NCBI GenBank assembly: GCA_028290305.1 | Contig: JAQGKC010000397.1 | Span: 1-39,827, forward strand | Origin: Bradyrhizobium sp. | Lineage (GTDB): Bacteria; Pseudomonadota; Alphaproteobacteria; Rhizobiales; Xanthobacteraceae | Reading direction: 5' to 3' | DNA: 39,827 nt | Part shown: positions 14,824 to 22,315 of the stretch, one piece after another | Layout: each line of letters opens with the position of its first letter | Numbering within the stretch: position 1 is the stretch's first letter | Translations under genes and position numbers: made by a program | Notes under the pieces: model-generated | Databases searched by the model: none | Told to the model about the DNA's origin: nothing | The model's input: the letters and a program-made list of their open reading frames with translations, nothing else

Positions 14824-15042
14824 GTGGACGTTCAGGAAGTCAGGAAGCTCGACGCCTATCTCAAGCGCCTGTTCGGCAATCAGAAAATTCGTGTGGTGCC
14901 GAGGCCGAAAAAAGACGATTCGGCAGAGGTTTATATTGGCGAGGAATTCATCGGCGTACTGTTCGTCGACGATGAAGACGACGACCGCTCATTTCAGTTC
15001 CAGATGGCGATCCTCGAGGACGATCTGGTCGAGCAGGGCTGA
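14824..15042 (+). CDS. DUF3126 family protein
   Basis: The 72-residue protein starts with a GTG (GGAG lies about 8 bases before it): MDVQEVRKLDAYLKRLFGNQ, then KIRVVPRPKKDDSAEVYIGE, then EFIGVLFVDDEDDDRSFQFQ. This matches DUF3126, a small alphaproteobacterial family with a compact alpha/beta fold and a strongly acidic loop (residues about 48-54). The function is unknown. It follows cysE on the same strand after the tandem repeat, a placement I recall from related genomes. Confidence 0.85.
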   Translation: MDVQEVRKLDAYLKRLFGNQKIRVVPRPKKDDSAEVYIGEEFIGVLFVDDEDDDRSFQFQMAILEDDLVEQG

Positions 15043-15073
15043 GGATTGCTCGGCCTGCTGCGCGCCAACGTCA

Positions 15074-15178
15074 TCCTGAGGAGCGGCCGCTTGGCCGCGT
15101 CTCGAAGGATAAGCCGAGCAAATGACAGAGACGTGCGAGGCGGGTGAACGCAAGTTGCGTTCATCCCGGGGATGACGT
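15074..15178. repeat. intergenic palindromic repeat (Bradyrhizobium-type)
   Basis: The stretch starts CATCCTGAGGAGCGGCCGCT, contains the hairpin GCGGCC-GCTT-GGCCGC, then GTCTCGAAGGATAAGC. This combination is one I recall as a common dispersed intergenic repeat in Bradyrhizobium and its relatives. The end includes CATCCCGGGGATGA, another hairpin. Confidence 0.5.
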
Positions 15179-15892
15179 CTATCCCCCCGGTCCATGCAAT
15201 TGCACCGTCAGCCGGTCCATCGCATTGGCCACGTCGCGCCATTGCGCGAGCCAGCTCCGCGGAAAGCGAAACGTCAGATCGGCGCCGTCGATGCGACGCT
15301 CGCTCAGACACATCCCGGGGGTCTCCGCGTCACGCGTGCAGCGTGCGATGAGGCTCGGCGCTTCGGCAGAAAACAGATCCTCTTTGCTGTAGGGCGTACC
15401 ATCGCGGAATGCCCGCATCGTCAATCCGTCCTGGCCGGGCACCGAGGTCCGTTCGAGATAGCGTGGATAGATGGTGCGCACGCGGGTATCCGGCGCCAAC
15501 GAGTCGTGGTGCGCCGATATCGACAGAAAGATCCGGTCGATCGGCTGCATCGTTTCTTCCACAGTATCGGAACTGACGTGCTTCGGCGCGTCGGGAGCCT
15601 CGAGCGAGGGATAGGCGAAGCTGAGATCGACCCGTTCCTGCGGCCCGGAATGGCGCTGGATTTTCATGCGGACCGCCATGGTCGGCACATTGAAGACGGT
15701 CGCTCCAATGCTCACCGGCAATCGCGCCGGATCACTTGAAGCGTCCGGTCCCCAGGTCGGCCACAGCAAATAGGCAACCAGGGCAATCGCGCCGGCGGCA
15801 ATCACGCTCGCCAGCATGATCGGGATCATGTGGCTGCGGGGAGCCTTGCGTGAACCGCGTGCGATGTGCTGGGCCGTCGAAAGCAATGTCAT
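15179..15892 (-). CDS. membrane-anchored hypothetical protein
   Basis: From the ATG at 15892 the product has about 237 residues. A single membrane segment at about 22-42 (IPIMLASVIAAGAIALVAYL) separates a basic cytoplasmic N-terminus from a periplasmic domain with GATVFNVPTMAVRMKIQR, FAYPSLEAPDAP, SAHHDSLAPDTRV and CTRDAETPGMCLSERRIDG (two cysteines). An in-frame ATG at 16021 would add 43 residues. No family was recognised. It ends just at the intergenic repeat. Confidence 0.65.
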   Translation of the reverse strand: MTLLSTAQHIARGSRKAPRSHMIPIMLASVIAAGAIALVAYLLWPTWGPDASSDPARLPVSIGATVFNVPTMAVRMKIQRHSGPQERVDLSFAYPSLEAPDAPKHVSSDTVEETMQPIDRIFLSISAHHDSLAPDTRVRTIYPRYLERTSVPGQDGLTMRAFRDGTPYSKEDLFSAEAPSLIARCTRDAETPGMCLSERRIDGADLTFRFPRSWLAQWRDVANAMDRLTVQLHGPGG

Positions 15893-16114
15893 GAACGAAG
15901 CATCGTGGGGGACATCCAAAGGCTCGGCCGAATCATCTGCGAATATGCCATGCGCAATCGAATTTCCGCATGATTTCGCGCCATCGAAGCCTCGCAAGCC
16001 ATGTGCAAGGCGCGGTTCCATCTGGCGGCGTTAACCTTTCCTTAAGTATAGTGTGGCGGCCGGCGGCCAATTTTGCGAAGCAATGGAGGTCCCTTGAGTA
16101 ACGGAAGATCTCCG

Positions 16115-16444
16115 ATGTCGGCTGATGCGTTGAATTCATTGTTCTCCCTTTGCATCGGCTTCGCATTGGCCGGCGCTCTCGCCAGCGGATATCAGGCACT
16201 GGTGCAGCGTCCCGCAGGCTTTGGGTTGCTGCAGGACGGGGTGGCGCCGAAGACGTTCGCTGCCGTGCCGTTCCTGGTCTTTGCCGCGCCCTTCATCATC
16301 ATGCGCAATACGCTGCGCGGCGCGCGGATCGAACGCCGCCGCTTCGAATTCGTGATGATGGCCACCGTCCTGGCGGGGTTCTGGAGCCTGATGTCCGGTA
16401 CGTTTTTCGTCATGACGCTGCGCGCCGCCGGACTGCTGGCTTGA
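16115..16444 (+). CDS. small membrane protein, three predicted spans
   Basis: The 109-residue protein starts MSADALNSLFSLCIGFALAG. Hydrophobic segments lie at about 8-28, 48-65 and 78-103 (TVLAGFWSLMSGTFFVMTLR). A conserved-looking loop, RNTLRGARIERRRFEF, lies on the cytoplasmic side. It is probably an inner-membrane protein, of the type called DUF6949 in relatives (uncertain). It is upstream of and on the same strand as the gamma carbonic anhydrase gene, separated by a dispersed repeat. Confidence 0.7.
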   Translation: MSADALNSLFSLCIGFALAGALASGYQALVQRPAGFGLLQDGVAPKTFAAVPFLVFAAPFIIMRNTLRGARIERRRFEFVMMATVLAGFWSLMSGTFFVMTLRAAGLLA

Positions 16445-16447
16445 AGC

Positions 16448-16512
16448 GTTTTTGTTTTGACGCGTTTTCTTGACGCGAACCGGTACCCGCCTCGCTTGTA
16501 AACGCTCTGGCC
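16448..16512 (+). repeat. dispersed intergenic repeat, copy A
   Basis: The segment TTTGACGCGTTTTCTTGACG, then CGAACCGGTACCCGCCTCGC and TTGTAAACGCTCT matches the segments at 33437-33489 (same strand) and 29564-29610 (opposite strand) over about 60 bases with scattered mismatches. It lacks the upstream hairpin seen in the other two copies. Confidence 0.7.
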
Positions 16513-16551
16513 GCCATGCCAAAGTCTTCGCGAACAGGAGATTAATCAGGC

Positions 16552-17082
16552 ATGGCGATCTACGAACTCGACGGGCAGGCGCCCGAACTTCCCGCGGACG
16601 GAAACTACTTTATCGCCGACACCGCCACGGTGATCGGCAAAGTCCGCTTGCTGAATTCAGCGAGCGTATGGTTCGGCGCGGTGCTGCGTGGCGACAATGA
16701 ATGGATCGAGATCGGCGAAGGCTCCAACGTGCAGGACAACTCGACCTGTCATACCGATTTGGGTTTTCCACTGACGATCGGAAAGAATTGCACCGTCGGT
16801 CACAACGTCATCCTGCATGGCTGCACCATCGAGGACGGCGCGCTGGTCGGGATGGGTTCGATCATCATGAACGGCGCAAGGATCGGCCGCAGCAGCATCG
16901 TCGGCGCCGGATCGGTGATTACGGAAGGCAAGCAGTTTCCCGAATATTCCCTGATCATCGGATCCCCCGCGCGGGTGATCCGCACCCTCGATCCAGCGCA
17001 GGTGGCGAAGATGGGAAGTGCTGCCAAATTCTACGCCAGCAACGGGCCGCGATTCAAAAAAGGCATGAAGAAGATCGGCTGA
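16552..17082 (+). CDS. gamma carbonic anhydrase family protein
   Basis: The 176-residue protein has the left-handed beta-helix hexapeptide pattern across residues 25-135. The zinc ligands of gamma carbonic anhydrase are in place: H67 (CHTD), H84 and H89 (GHNVILHG). The RGD (46-48) and N/Q region around 57-63 also fit. The family enzyme, acting as a trimer, converts carbon dioxide and bicarbonate; some members are YrdA-like with low activity. The start follows AGGAGA. The soluble protein lacks the acidic loop of the archetype Cam, as usual for this subgroup. Confidence 0.9.
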   Translation: MAIYELDGQAPELPADGNYFIADTATVIGKVRLLNSASVWFGAVLRGDNEWIEIGEGSNVQDNSTCHTDLGFPLTIGKNCTVGHNVILHGCTIEDGALVGMGSIIMNGARIGRSSIVGAGSVITEGKQFPEYSLIIGSPARVIRTLDPAQVAKMGSAAKFYASNGPRFKKGMKKIG

Positions 17083-17108
17083 AGGCAGCTCCTTCTGAAG
17101 ACAACTCC

Positions 17109-17378
17109 TTAGGTGCCCTCGGATTCGTCGGCCTCCGCTTCGCCGGCGACTTCCTCATGGCCGGCGGCCCAGAGCGCATGCTCCTTGCTGCCGTCCTGAT
17201 ACGGATTGCTTCAGAGCGCGATCAGCAAAAGTGGAAACCGGTTTTGCGTCCGATCGTGCTCTAAAAGCGCATAATCTCGTCGCCAAACCGCTCACACTTT
17301 GGCGGATCATGCGCTGGCCGGAATGTTCTCCCGCGCGGCGCGCTGGCCCTCTTCGAACGGATCGGGATCGCTGGTCAT
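17109..17378 (-). pseudogene. RMF/CrpP-like small gene split by an intergenic repeat
   Basis: From the ATG at 17378 the frame reads MTSDPDPFEEGQRAARENIP, then ASA and a stop. On the far side of a repeat at 17210-17306 a frame reads NPYQDGSKEHALWAAGHEEV, then AGEAEADESEGT, and stops at 17109. Joined, this is a roughly 55-residue protein whose core (G..AA......NPY......W..G) matches the ribosome modulation factor/CrpP pattern. The two halves would meet exactly at the PASA/NPY junction if the repeat were removed. The ATG overlaps the stop of the upstream gene (ATGA). Confidence 0.6.
17210..17306. repeat. intergenic repeat inserted into the RMF-like gene
   Basis: On the plus strand it reads CAGAGCGCGATCAGCAAAAG, GGAAACCGGTTTTGCGTCCG, TCGTGCTCTAAAAGCGC, then CCGCTCACACTTTGGCGGAT. 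This is a repeat family I recall as widespread in Bradyrhizobium intergenic regions. It contains ACCGGTT, shared with the other repeats in this window. It has roughly palindromic parts (GAGCGCGATC and GATCGTGCTC). Confidence 0.65.
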
Positions 17379-17605
17379 GATTTCGGTTTCCTCTGGGGGA
17401 TCGATCTCGTTTTCTTTGGCGTTGCTGTCTTCGACAGCGACGCACTCTTGCGCAGCGCGTCCTTCAGGTCGACGGGAATGCCGTGCTTCCTGAGCACGTC
17501 GGCGAACGCTTCGTCCGCCAGTTCCTGAAACGTCGCCATCCGGTCGCGCCCGAGCTGCTTGAGCTTGTCGAAGGTGTCGTCATCGAAGGCGATCAATTTG
17601 CGCAC
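17375..17605 (-). CDS. hypothetical protein, 76 aa
   Basis: The product from the GTG at 17605 starts MRKLIAFDDDTFDKLKQLGR, then MATFQELADEAFADVLRKHG, then IPVDLKDALRKSA, and ends basic. The first 45 residues have a ribbon-helix-helix-like layout (a strand, then two helices). AGGAGG lies 11 bases upstream, so GTG at 17605 is preferred over the TTG at 17644. Its stop overlaps the start of the split RMF-like gene. A DNA-binding role is possible but not shown. Confidence 0.7.
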   Translation of the reverse strand: MRKLIAFDDDTFDKLKQLGRDRMATFQELADEAFADVLRKHGIPVDLKDALRKSASLSKTATPKKTRSIPQRKPKS

Positions 17606-17720
17606 GACCGGGCCTGCCTCCTGCGCCGCACAGATGCTGATCAATGGCGGCGGAACGAAATCGTTCCGGTTCGGAACCAGCCGCGCATGCTGCGGTTAAA
17701 TCCGAAACGGAGATTTCCCA

Positions 17721-18233
17721 ATGACCAAAATATCCATGATGGCGTCGACCGTTGCAATCGCAATCCTTGTTAGCCCTGTCGGTTCATTGGCCCAAAGCGG
17801 TGGCGGCGGAGGAGGTGGTAGCGCAGGCAGCGGAAGCGCCGGCGGAGCTGCGAGCGGGCCATCGGCTGGCTCTAACAGCGCCGCCGGTTCGCCGCGCGCC
17901 GGTTCGGCGGGAGCAGGCACTGCGGCCGTAAACGGTGTGCCGTCCGGCCCGGCCAATGTCGGCGGTCTCAATAACTCCGGCAATGATCCCAGCGGCGCCG
18001 GCAATTCGTCGAAGGTCGTCTCGCAACCGCCGCCGGGCACCAACAGCGCCGGCACGGCGAACTCATCGGGCTCGGCATTGAATTCGGGCGCGGGTGTCAC
18101 GACCGGATCGGCGGGATCGGCTCCCGGCGGGACCTCGGCCACCGGTCCGTCGACGACGGGCACCGATGCAGCGATCGCTGCCGAAGACAAGCAAATCGAT
18201 CGCAAGCTGAAGAGCATCTGCCGCGGCTGTTGA
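17721..18233 (+). CDS. secreted glycine/serine/alanine-rich protein
   Basis: The 170-residue protein has a Sec signal peptide (MTKISMMASTVAIAILVSPV, cut near SLAQ). It is followed by a low-complexity mature part of Gly, Ser, Ala, Pro and Thr with GGGGGGGS, AGSGSAGG and similar runs. The end is an acidic-basic segment EDKQIDRKLKSICRGC with two cysteines. It is probably an exported disordered protein, periplasmic or outer surface. A good SD (GGAGA) precedes the start. It lies upstream of another glycine-rich exported protein. Confidence 0.75.
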   Translation: MTKISMMASTVAIAILVSPVGSLAQSGGGGGGGSAGSGSAGGAASGPSAGSNSAAGSPRAGSAGAGTAAVNGVPSGPANVGGLNNSGNDPSGAGNSSKVVSQPPPGTNSAGTANSSGSALNSGAGVTTGSAGSAPGGTSATGPSTTGTDAAIAAEDKQIDRKLKSICRGC

Positions 18234-18388
18234 TCTCGCTTTGCAACATGCATGCGCGCCGGTCACGCCGGTCGCGGAGATGTGAGCGAAATACTCCCAC
18301 AAGCGTACAAAACTGCTTCCAAGACTTGAAACGTTATCGCGCTGAAAGCGTCATAACTTCAGGGGCGATGTATCGAGAATGGGAGGTT

Positions 18389-18964
18389 ATGTTGCGCAAA
18401 ACAATGATCGCCGTATTCACAATTGCTTCGGCCGGCATGCTTGCGCCTGATGTCGCCTCGGCCCGCGGCGGCTTTGGTGGCGGCGGTGGCGGTTTCCATG
18501 GCGGTGGTGGAGGCGGCTTCCATGGCGGCGGGTTTGGTGGCGGCGGCTTCCACGGAGGCGGCTTCCACGGCGGTGGCTTCCATGGCGGTGGATTTGGTGG
18601 AGGCGGCTTTCGTGGCGGTGGGTTTGGTGGTGGCGGCTTTCGCGCAGCCGCTATCGGAGGTGGCGGCGGTTTCCGCTCAGCCGCGATCGGCGGCGGCGGA
18701 ATTCGTAGCGGAGCCTTCGCAGCCAATAATTTCCGCAGTGGTGGATTCCACCACGGATTTCATCACGGACGGAGATTTGCGTTTGGCGCATTTGCTGCGG
18801 GGGTAGGGTACGGCCTCTACGACCCCTATTATGCTTATGACTACGACTATCCGTACTACGGCTACGACGATTCCTATTACGACAATGGTGACTGCTACGT
18901 GGTGCAGCGGCGCGTGCACACGCGCTATGGTTGGCGCGTTTACCCGGTCCAGGTCTGCGGCTGA
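18389..18964 (+). CDS. secreted glycine-rich repeat protein
   Basis: The 191-residue protein starts MLRKTMIAVFTIASAGMLAP with a signal peptide to about residue 28 (ASA). Then come about 10 copies of GGGFHGGG, GGGFGGGG and FRGGG units, a histidine-rich HHGFHHGRR stretch, a tyrosine/aspartate-rich segment, and a final cysteine-containing domain CYVVQRRVHTRYGWRVYPVQ-VCG. Similar layouts are known from sulfur-globule and cuticle-like glycine-rich proteins, but I would not assign one. GGGAGG lies close to the ATG. An upstream in-frame ATG at 18368 is possible. Confidence 0.75.
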   Translation: MLRKTMIAVFTIASAGMLAPDVASARGGFGGGGGGFHGGGGGGFHGGGFGGGGFHGGGFHGGGFHGGGFGGGGFRGGGFGGGGFRAAAIGGGGGFRSAAIGGGGIRSGAFAANNFRSGGFHHGFHHGRRFAFGAFAAGVGYGLYDPYYAYDYDYPYYGYDDSYYDNGDCYVVQRRVHTRYGWRVYPVQVCG

Positions 18965-19343
18965 TCCCGTTGCCTTCGGCTGGAAGCGCGTTCGGTCCGT
19001 TCAATCAGGGTCGAGGGCCGCGACGGCGGACAGAACTCCTGCGGCCTTGGCGCGTCCTGCACCGAGGCCATTTTTTTATACTTCACGGAAGGTACATGAT
19101 GCCTGCGGTCGCGCGCGAGATATCCGCGATCCGCAAGTAACATCGCTTGCGGAAGCAATGCGCAGAGAAGGGCCGAACACAACCGATTGTCGTGACCATC
19201 GCTGGCGGAGGGCGACCAAACCCGAAGCGGACATTTCGCAAGTGAAGGTACTGAATGGCGTTTACGTCGACTTCTGACGCGTTGCCGCCGTTCGCCGATC
19301 GCGTCGAAACAAGATCAATATGCGCGAGATGGTCCAGCCCTCT
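18965..19343. other. gene-free stretch
   Basis: No supportable gene, RNA or strong hairpin was found on either strand between the glycine-rich protein and the DJ-1 gene. Confidence 0.5.
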
Positions 19344-20495
19344 TCAATGCGGTGCCCTATCCCTGGGGTATTCGAGCTGCATGGCGACGAAGTCGGCTGT
19401 GCGCATTCCGTAGCGGACCTCGATTCCGTGAAGGGCTTGGTCCAATGCTTTTGCTGGCTGCAGCCCACCGATCGCCGGTAGCAGTCGCTCCGCGGGCCAG
19501 CTCGCGGCGACCAGATGGGGAAAAATGCGCATGCCGTTGCGGGTTTGCTGCGCATCGGCATTGCCAGCAAACGTCACTACGCGTGAGCGATAGGTCCGAG
19601 ACCAGGCGTCCGCCACGAGCGCCAGCGATACTTCGTCAACGCCGGGAGCAAGTTCGATGCCGAGATGCTCTTGGTTCCAGAAGGCTAGTGCGTTGCGGAT
19701 CGCCGTTAACGCAAACGGGCGCGTGAACTGGAATGCGTCGCTGTCGTGACGCGCGTCCCAGTGGGTGAGGCCGAGGTCCCGGCCGACCGCATCGGCCTTG
19801 TCCCGGCCGGCGATGGCTTCGATGAGGGTAAGCGACATCGGCATGGACGCGGTGATCCCCGTCGTCGTCGCAACGCCCCGGTCAACCACCAGCCGCCGAT
19901 CCCTGACATATTGGATAGCGGGATGCTTGTCGCGGAGCTCCTTGAGATAATACCAATGGGTGGTCGCTCGCTTGCCATCGAGCAGTCCTGTATTACCGAC
20001 GACCTTGGCTCCGGCGCAGACGCCGATGATGATAGCGCCCTTGGCCGTCTGGCTCTTGATCCATCGCAGGACCGCCGGGTCGTCGTCGCGGCTCATGGCG
20101 GGGACGATGACATAGTCGGCTCCTTCCGGATGCTGCGCGTCGAAGTCCGAGACCGTCGCCTGCGGCTCAACCCTGAGTATCGGAAAAAGCGTTACAGGTC
20201 CCGGCTTCGTTCCCAGCGCCACCACATCGGCGACGTCGGCGCGCCGGAGGATGCCATAGGGCATGAGATAGTCGGTGGTCTCGCTGCTGTCATTGACGCC
20301 GACGATCGCGATCAGCGGGCGCTGGCGTTTCGGAGGCTTCAAGGCGGCGATCGTGGCGTCGGCCTCCTCCTTCTCGATCGGCGGCGCGGCTCCGAAAGAC
20401 GGCGCCGGAGGCAGCGTGAGAATCCAAGCCCCACCGATTGTCGCGAGGAGTGCGGCTGCGCCCAAACCGCTCCTTAATACAAGCCGCCAATTCAT
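19344..20495 (-). CDS. DJ-1/PfpI (class I glutamine amidotransferase-like) protein
   Basis: The 383-residue protein begins MNWRLVLRSGLGAAALLATI, an N-terminal membrane or signal segment (about 10-30). A DJ-1/PfpI domain follows from about residue 60 to 250, with the nucleophile elbow IIGVCAGAKV (C160) and H180 in ATTHWYY, as in the GlxA-like branch. The last 130 residues form an extra helical domain of unknown type with FPHLVAASWPAERLLPAIGG. The ATG at 20495 has GAGG upstream. It is likely exported or membrane-tethered. Enzymatic or sensing functions of such proteins vary, so none is assigned. Confidence 0.8.
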   Translation of the reverse strand: MNWRLVLRSGLGAAALLATIGGAWILTLPPAPSFGAAPPIEKEEADATIAALKPPKRQRPLIAIVGVNDSSETTDYLMPYGILRRADVADVVALGTKPGPVTLFPILRVEPQATVSDFDAQHPEGADYVIVPAMSRDDDPAVLRWIKSQTAKGAIIIGVCAGAKVVGNTGLLDGKRATTHWYYLKELRDKHPAIQYVRDRRLVVDRGVATTTGITASMPMSLTLIEAIAGRDKADAVGRDLGLTHWDARHDSDAFQFTRPFALTAIRNALAFWNQEHLGIELAPGVDEVSLALVADAWSRTYRSRVVTFAGNADAQQTRNGMRIFPHLVAASWPAERLLPAIGGLQPAKALDQALHGIEVRYGMRTADFVAMQLEYPRDRAPH

Positions 20496-20647
20496 GGTTA
20501 CTTGCCTCAATGGTCTACAGTTACATGGCTTGACTCGTAACCTACTGCGCTCATGGCCTGTACGAAATGACGTAAACCGCGCAAAAACTGCCATGCGACG
20601 ATCGGCTGCAGGTTTCTTACATTGACCGTATCTCGAAAGGAGCGCTG

Positions 20648-20773
20648 TCGGTCGGTCTGCCCTCACAGGCGCCGGTCAAGTTCGAGATTGCTATCAAGTT
20701 GAAGACAGCAAAGGCGATCGGTCTCGACGTTCCGCCGGCTCTTTTGGTTCGCGCCGATGAGGTGATTGAGTGA
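20648..20773 (+). pseudogene. C-terminal remnant of an ABC-type substrate-binding protein
   Basis: A plus-strand frame reads VGLPSQAPVKFEIAIKLKTA, then KAIGLDVPPALLVRADEVIE and a stop at 20773. It matches the C-terminus of the ABC transporter substrate-binding family (pfam04392), which ends '...INLKTAKALGLeiPptlLaRADEVIE'. No upstream body of the gene follows this frame. The 20774-20907 stretch is non-coding and reads like dispersed repeat sequence. Confidence 0.6.
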
Positions 20774-20907
20774 AGAACCGCGATGTCTGGATTCGGCATT
20801 TTCCGACCTCGCACCATGTCCGACTTGAGCCCGGAATGCGCATCCAAGCGGACGTTCGCCAAGGCCTCTGAATTTATGGGTCCACGCCATGAGCGAGACG
20901 GTGTCGG

Positions 20908-21153
20908 TCAGTCTTTGCGAACGTCTTTTTTAGGATTGAAAAGCTCGAGGCTGAAAAGACGGCCGAGAGAACGCGTGACGGATTTCCATGCGGTGGTGAT
21001 AACGGCCAAGCTGGAAGCCACGACGGCAATGATGCTTTGAAAAAGTATGCTTCCAGTGCCAGGATCCAAATACGCAGCCGCATCCGATACACCAGCGATC
21101 GTAAAAGTCATCAGTGCGAAACTTAGCAGGATATATTTCGGGCGCCAGTTCAT
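20908..21153 (-). CDS. small membrane protein with AYLDPGTGS motif
   Basis: From the ATG at 21153 the product has 81 residues. It starts MNWRPKYILLSFALMTFTIA, has the motif AYLDPGTGSILFQ, then a second hydrophobic helix IIAVVASSLAVITTAW and a basic tail ending NPKKDVRKD. Short proteins with this 'YLDPGTGS...Q' motif are often found next to surface-polysaccharide genes. Here it is divergent from the hydrolase/NoeA-like/sulfatase operon, which fits such an association. The function is unknown. Confidence 0.75.
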   Translation of the reverse strand: MNWRPKYILLSFALMTFTIAGVSDAAAYLDPGTGSILFQSIIAVVASSLAVITTAWKSVTRSLGRLFSLELFNPKKDVRKD

Positions 21154-21427
21154 GGCGGAAGTAATATCGGCCGCATCCGCACAGTCAATCATGCCGTCGC
21201 GGAAACAGCGGCTCTGACCGGTGATTTCCATTTCAAATGATTTCTGTGCCTCAGCCTGTCCTTTATTGCCACTGCCAGGCGCAGCGCTTGTGCGGTTTCC
21301 GACACATCATGGGGCCGGGTGATCCGCGCACATTGCGTCGTCCAACTCCAGTGCTCGCAAGCAGGTGATTTGCGTTCCGCAGAAAGTATTGCTGAATGCG
21401 AATCCGAAAAGCTGGAGGAAATTCAAA

Positions 21428-22315
21428 ATGAGTCTCGAACCCCTGCTGACGCCCGACGTCATCGGCCTGACGAAAGTCGCGCCGTTTTCGCGCCGCGGTT
21501 TCATGACCGCCTCCGCCGCTGTAACGGCGGGTTACACGCTGGCGGCCGGACCCGTGCGCGCAGCCGTCATCAAGACCGACACCAACGGCCTCACTGCGGG
21601 CGATGCAAAAATAAAGGTGGCCGATGGTGAAATGCCCGGCTACTTCGCTCGCCCGAACGGTGTGAGTAATCCGCCGGTCGTGCTGGTTGCCATGGAGATT
21701 TTCGGCCTGCACGAATACATCAAGGACGTTACGCGGCGTCTCGCCAAGCTCGGCGCATTCGCCGTCGCGCCGGACTATTATTTCCGCAGCGGGGCCGACC
21801 TCACCAAGATTACCGATATTTCACAATTGCTGCCGATCGTGAATTCCAAGCCGGATGCGGAGTTGCTCTCCGATCTCGACGGTACCGTCGCCTGGGCCAA
21901 GTCGCAGGGCGGGGACACCGACCGGCTCGGCATCGTCGGATTCTGCCGCGGCGGGCGGACGGTCTGGGAATATGCCGCCCACAGCAGCGCTCTCAAGGCC
22001 GGCGTCGCGTTTTATGGACCGCCGGTCGATCCATCGAACCCGCTTTGGCCAAAGAGCCCGACCCAACTCGCCCCCGACATGAAGGCGCCGGTGCTGGGCC
22101 TTTACGGTGAGGCGGATACTGGCATTCCCATTGCGACTGTCGAGGCGCTGAAGGCTGCACTGGCCAAGGCCAAGAAGCCTGCCGAGTTCAAGATCTATCC
22201 GGGAGCACCGCACGGTTTCCACGCCGACTATCGTGCAAGCTATCGCAAGGAAGCAGCCGAGGATGGATGGAACCAGATGCAGATCTGGTTCAGAAAATAC
22301 AAAGTCCTCGGCTAA
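21428..22315 (+). CDS. dienelactone hydrolase family protein, Tat-exported
   Basis: The 295-residue protein starts MSLEPLLTPDVIGLTKVAPF with a twin-arginine signal SRRGFMTAS (21-29) and a cut after the alanine stretch near VRAA. The hydrolase has E90 (MEIFGL), nucleophile C173 (GFCRGG), D231 (GEADTG) and H262 (APHGFHAD), the dienelactone hydrolase triad (C, D, H). Such enzymes open enol-lactones; exported relatives have unknown substrates. The ATG has GGAGG upstream. It is the first gene of a coupled unit: its stop overlaps the next start in TAATG. Confidence 0.88.
   Translation: MSLEPLLTPDVIGLTKVAPFSRRGFMTASAAVTAGYTLAAGPVRAAVIKTDTNGLTAGDAKIKVADGEMPGYFARPNGVSNPPVVLVAMEIFGLHEYIKDVTRRLAKLGAFAVAPDYYFRSGADLTKITDISQLLPIVNSKPDAELLSDLDGTVAWAKSQGGDTDRLGIVGFCRGGRTVWEYAAHSSALKAGVAFYGPPVDPSNPLWPKSPTQLAPDMKAPVLGLYGEADTGIPIATVEALKAALAKAKKPAEFKIYPGAPHGFHADYRASYRKEAAEDGWNQMQIWFRKYKVLG

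Noticed and set aside
17299..17493. Plus-strand frame over the RMF-like gene and its neighbour
   Set aside because: Antisense to coupled minus-strand genes; no support of its own.
18334..18726. Proline-rich minus-strand protein opposite the glycine-rich gene
   Set aside because: A mirror of the GGC/GGT codons of the real gene; lacks start signal and signal peptide.
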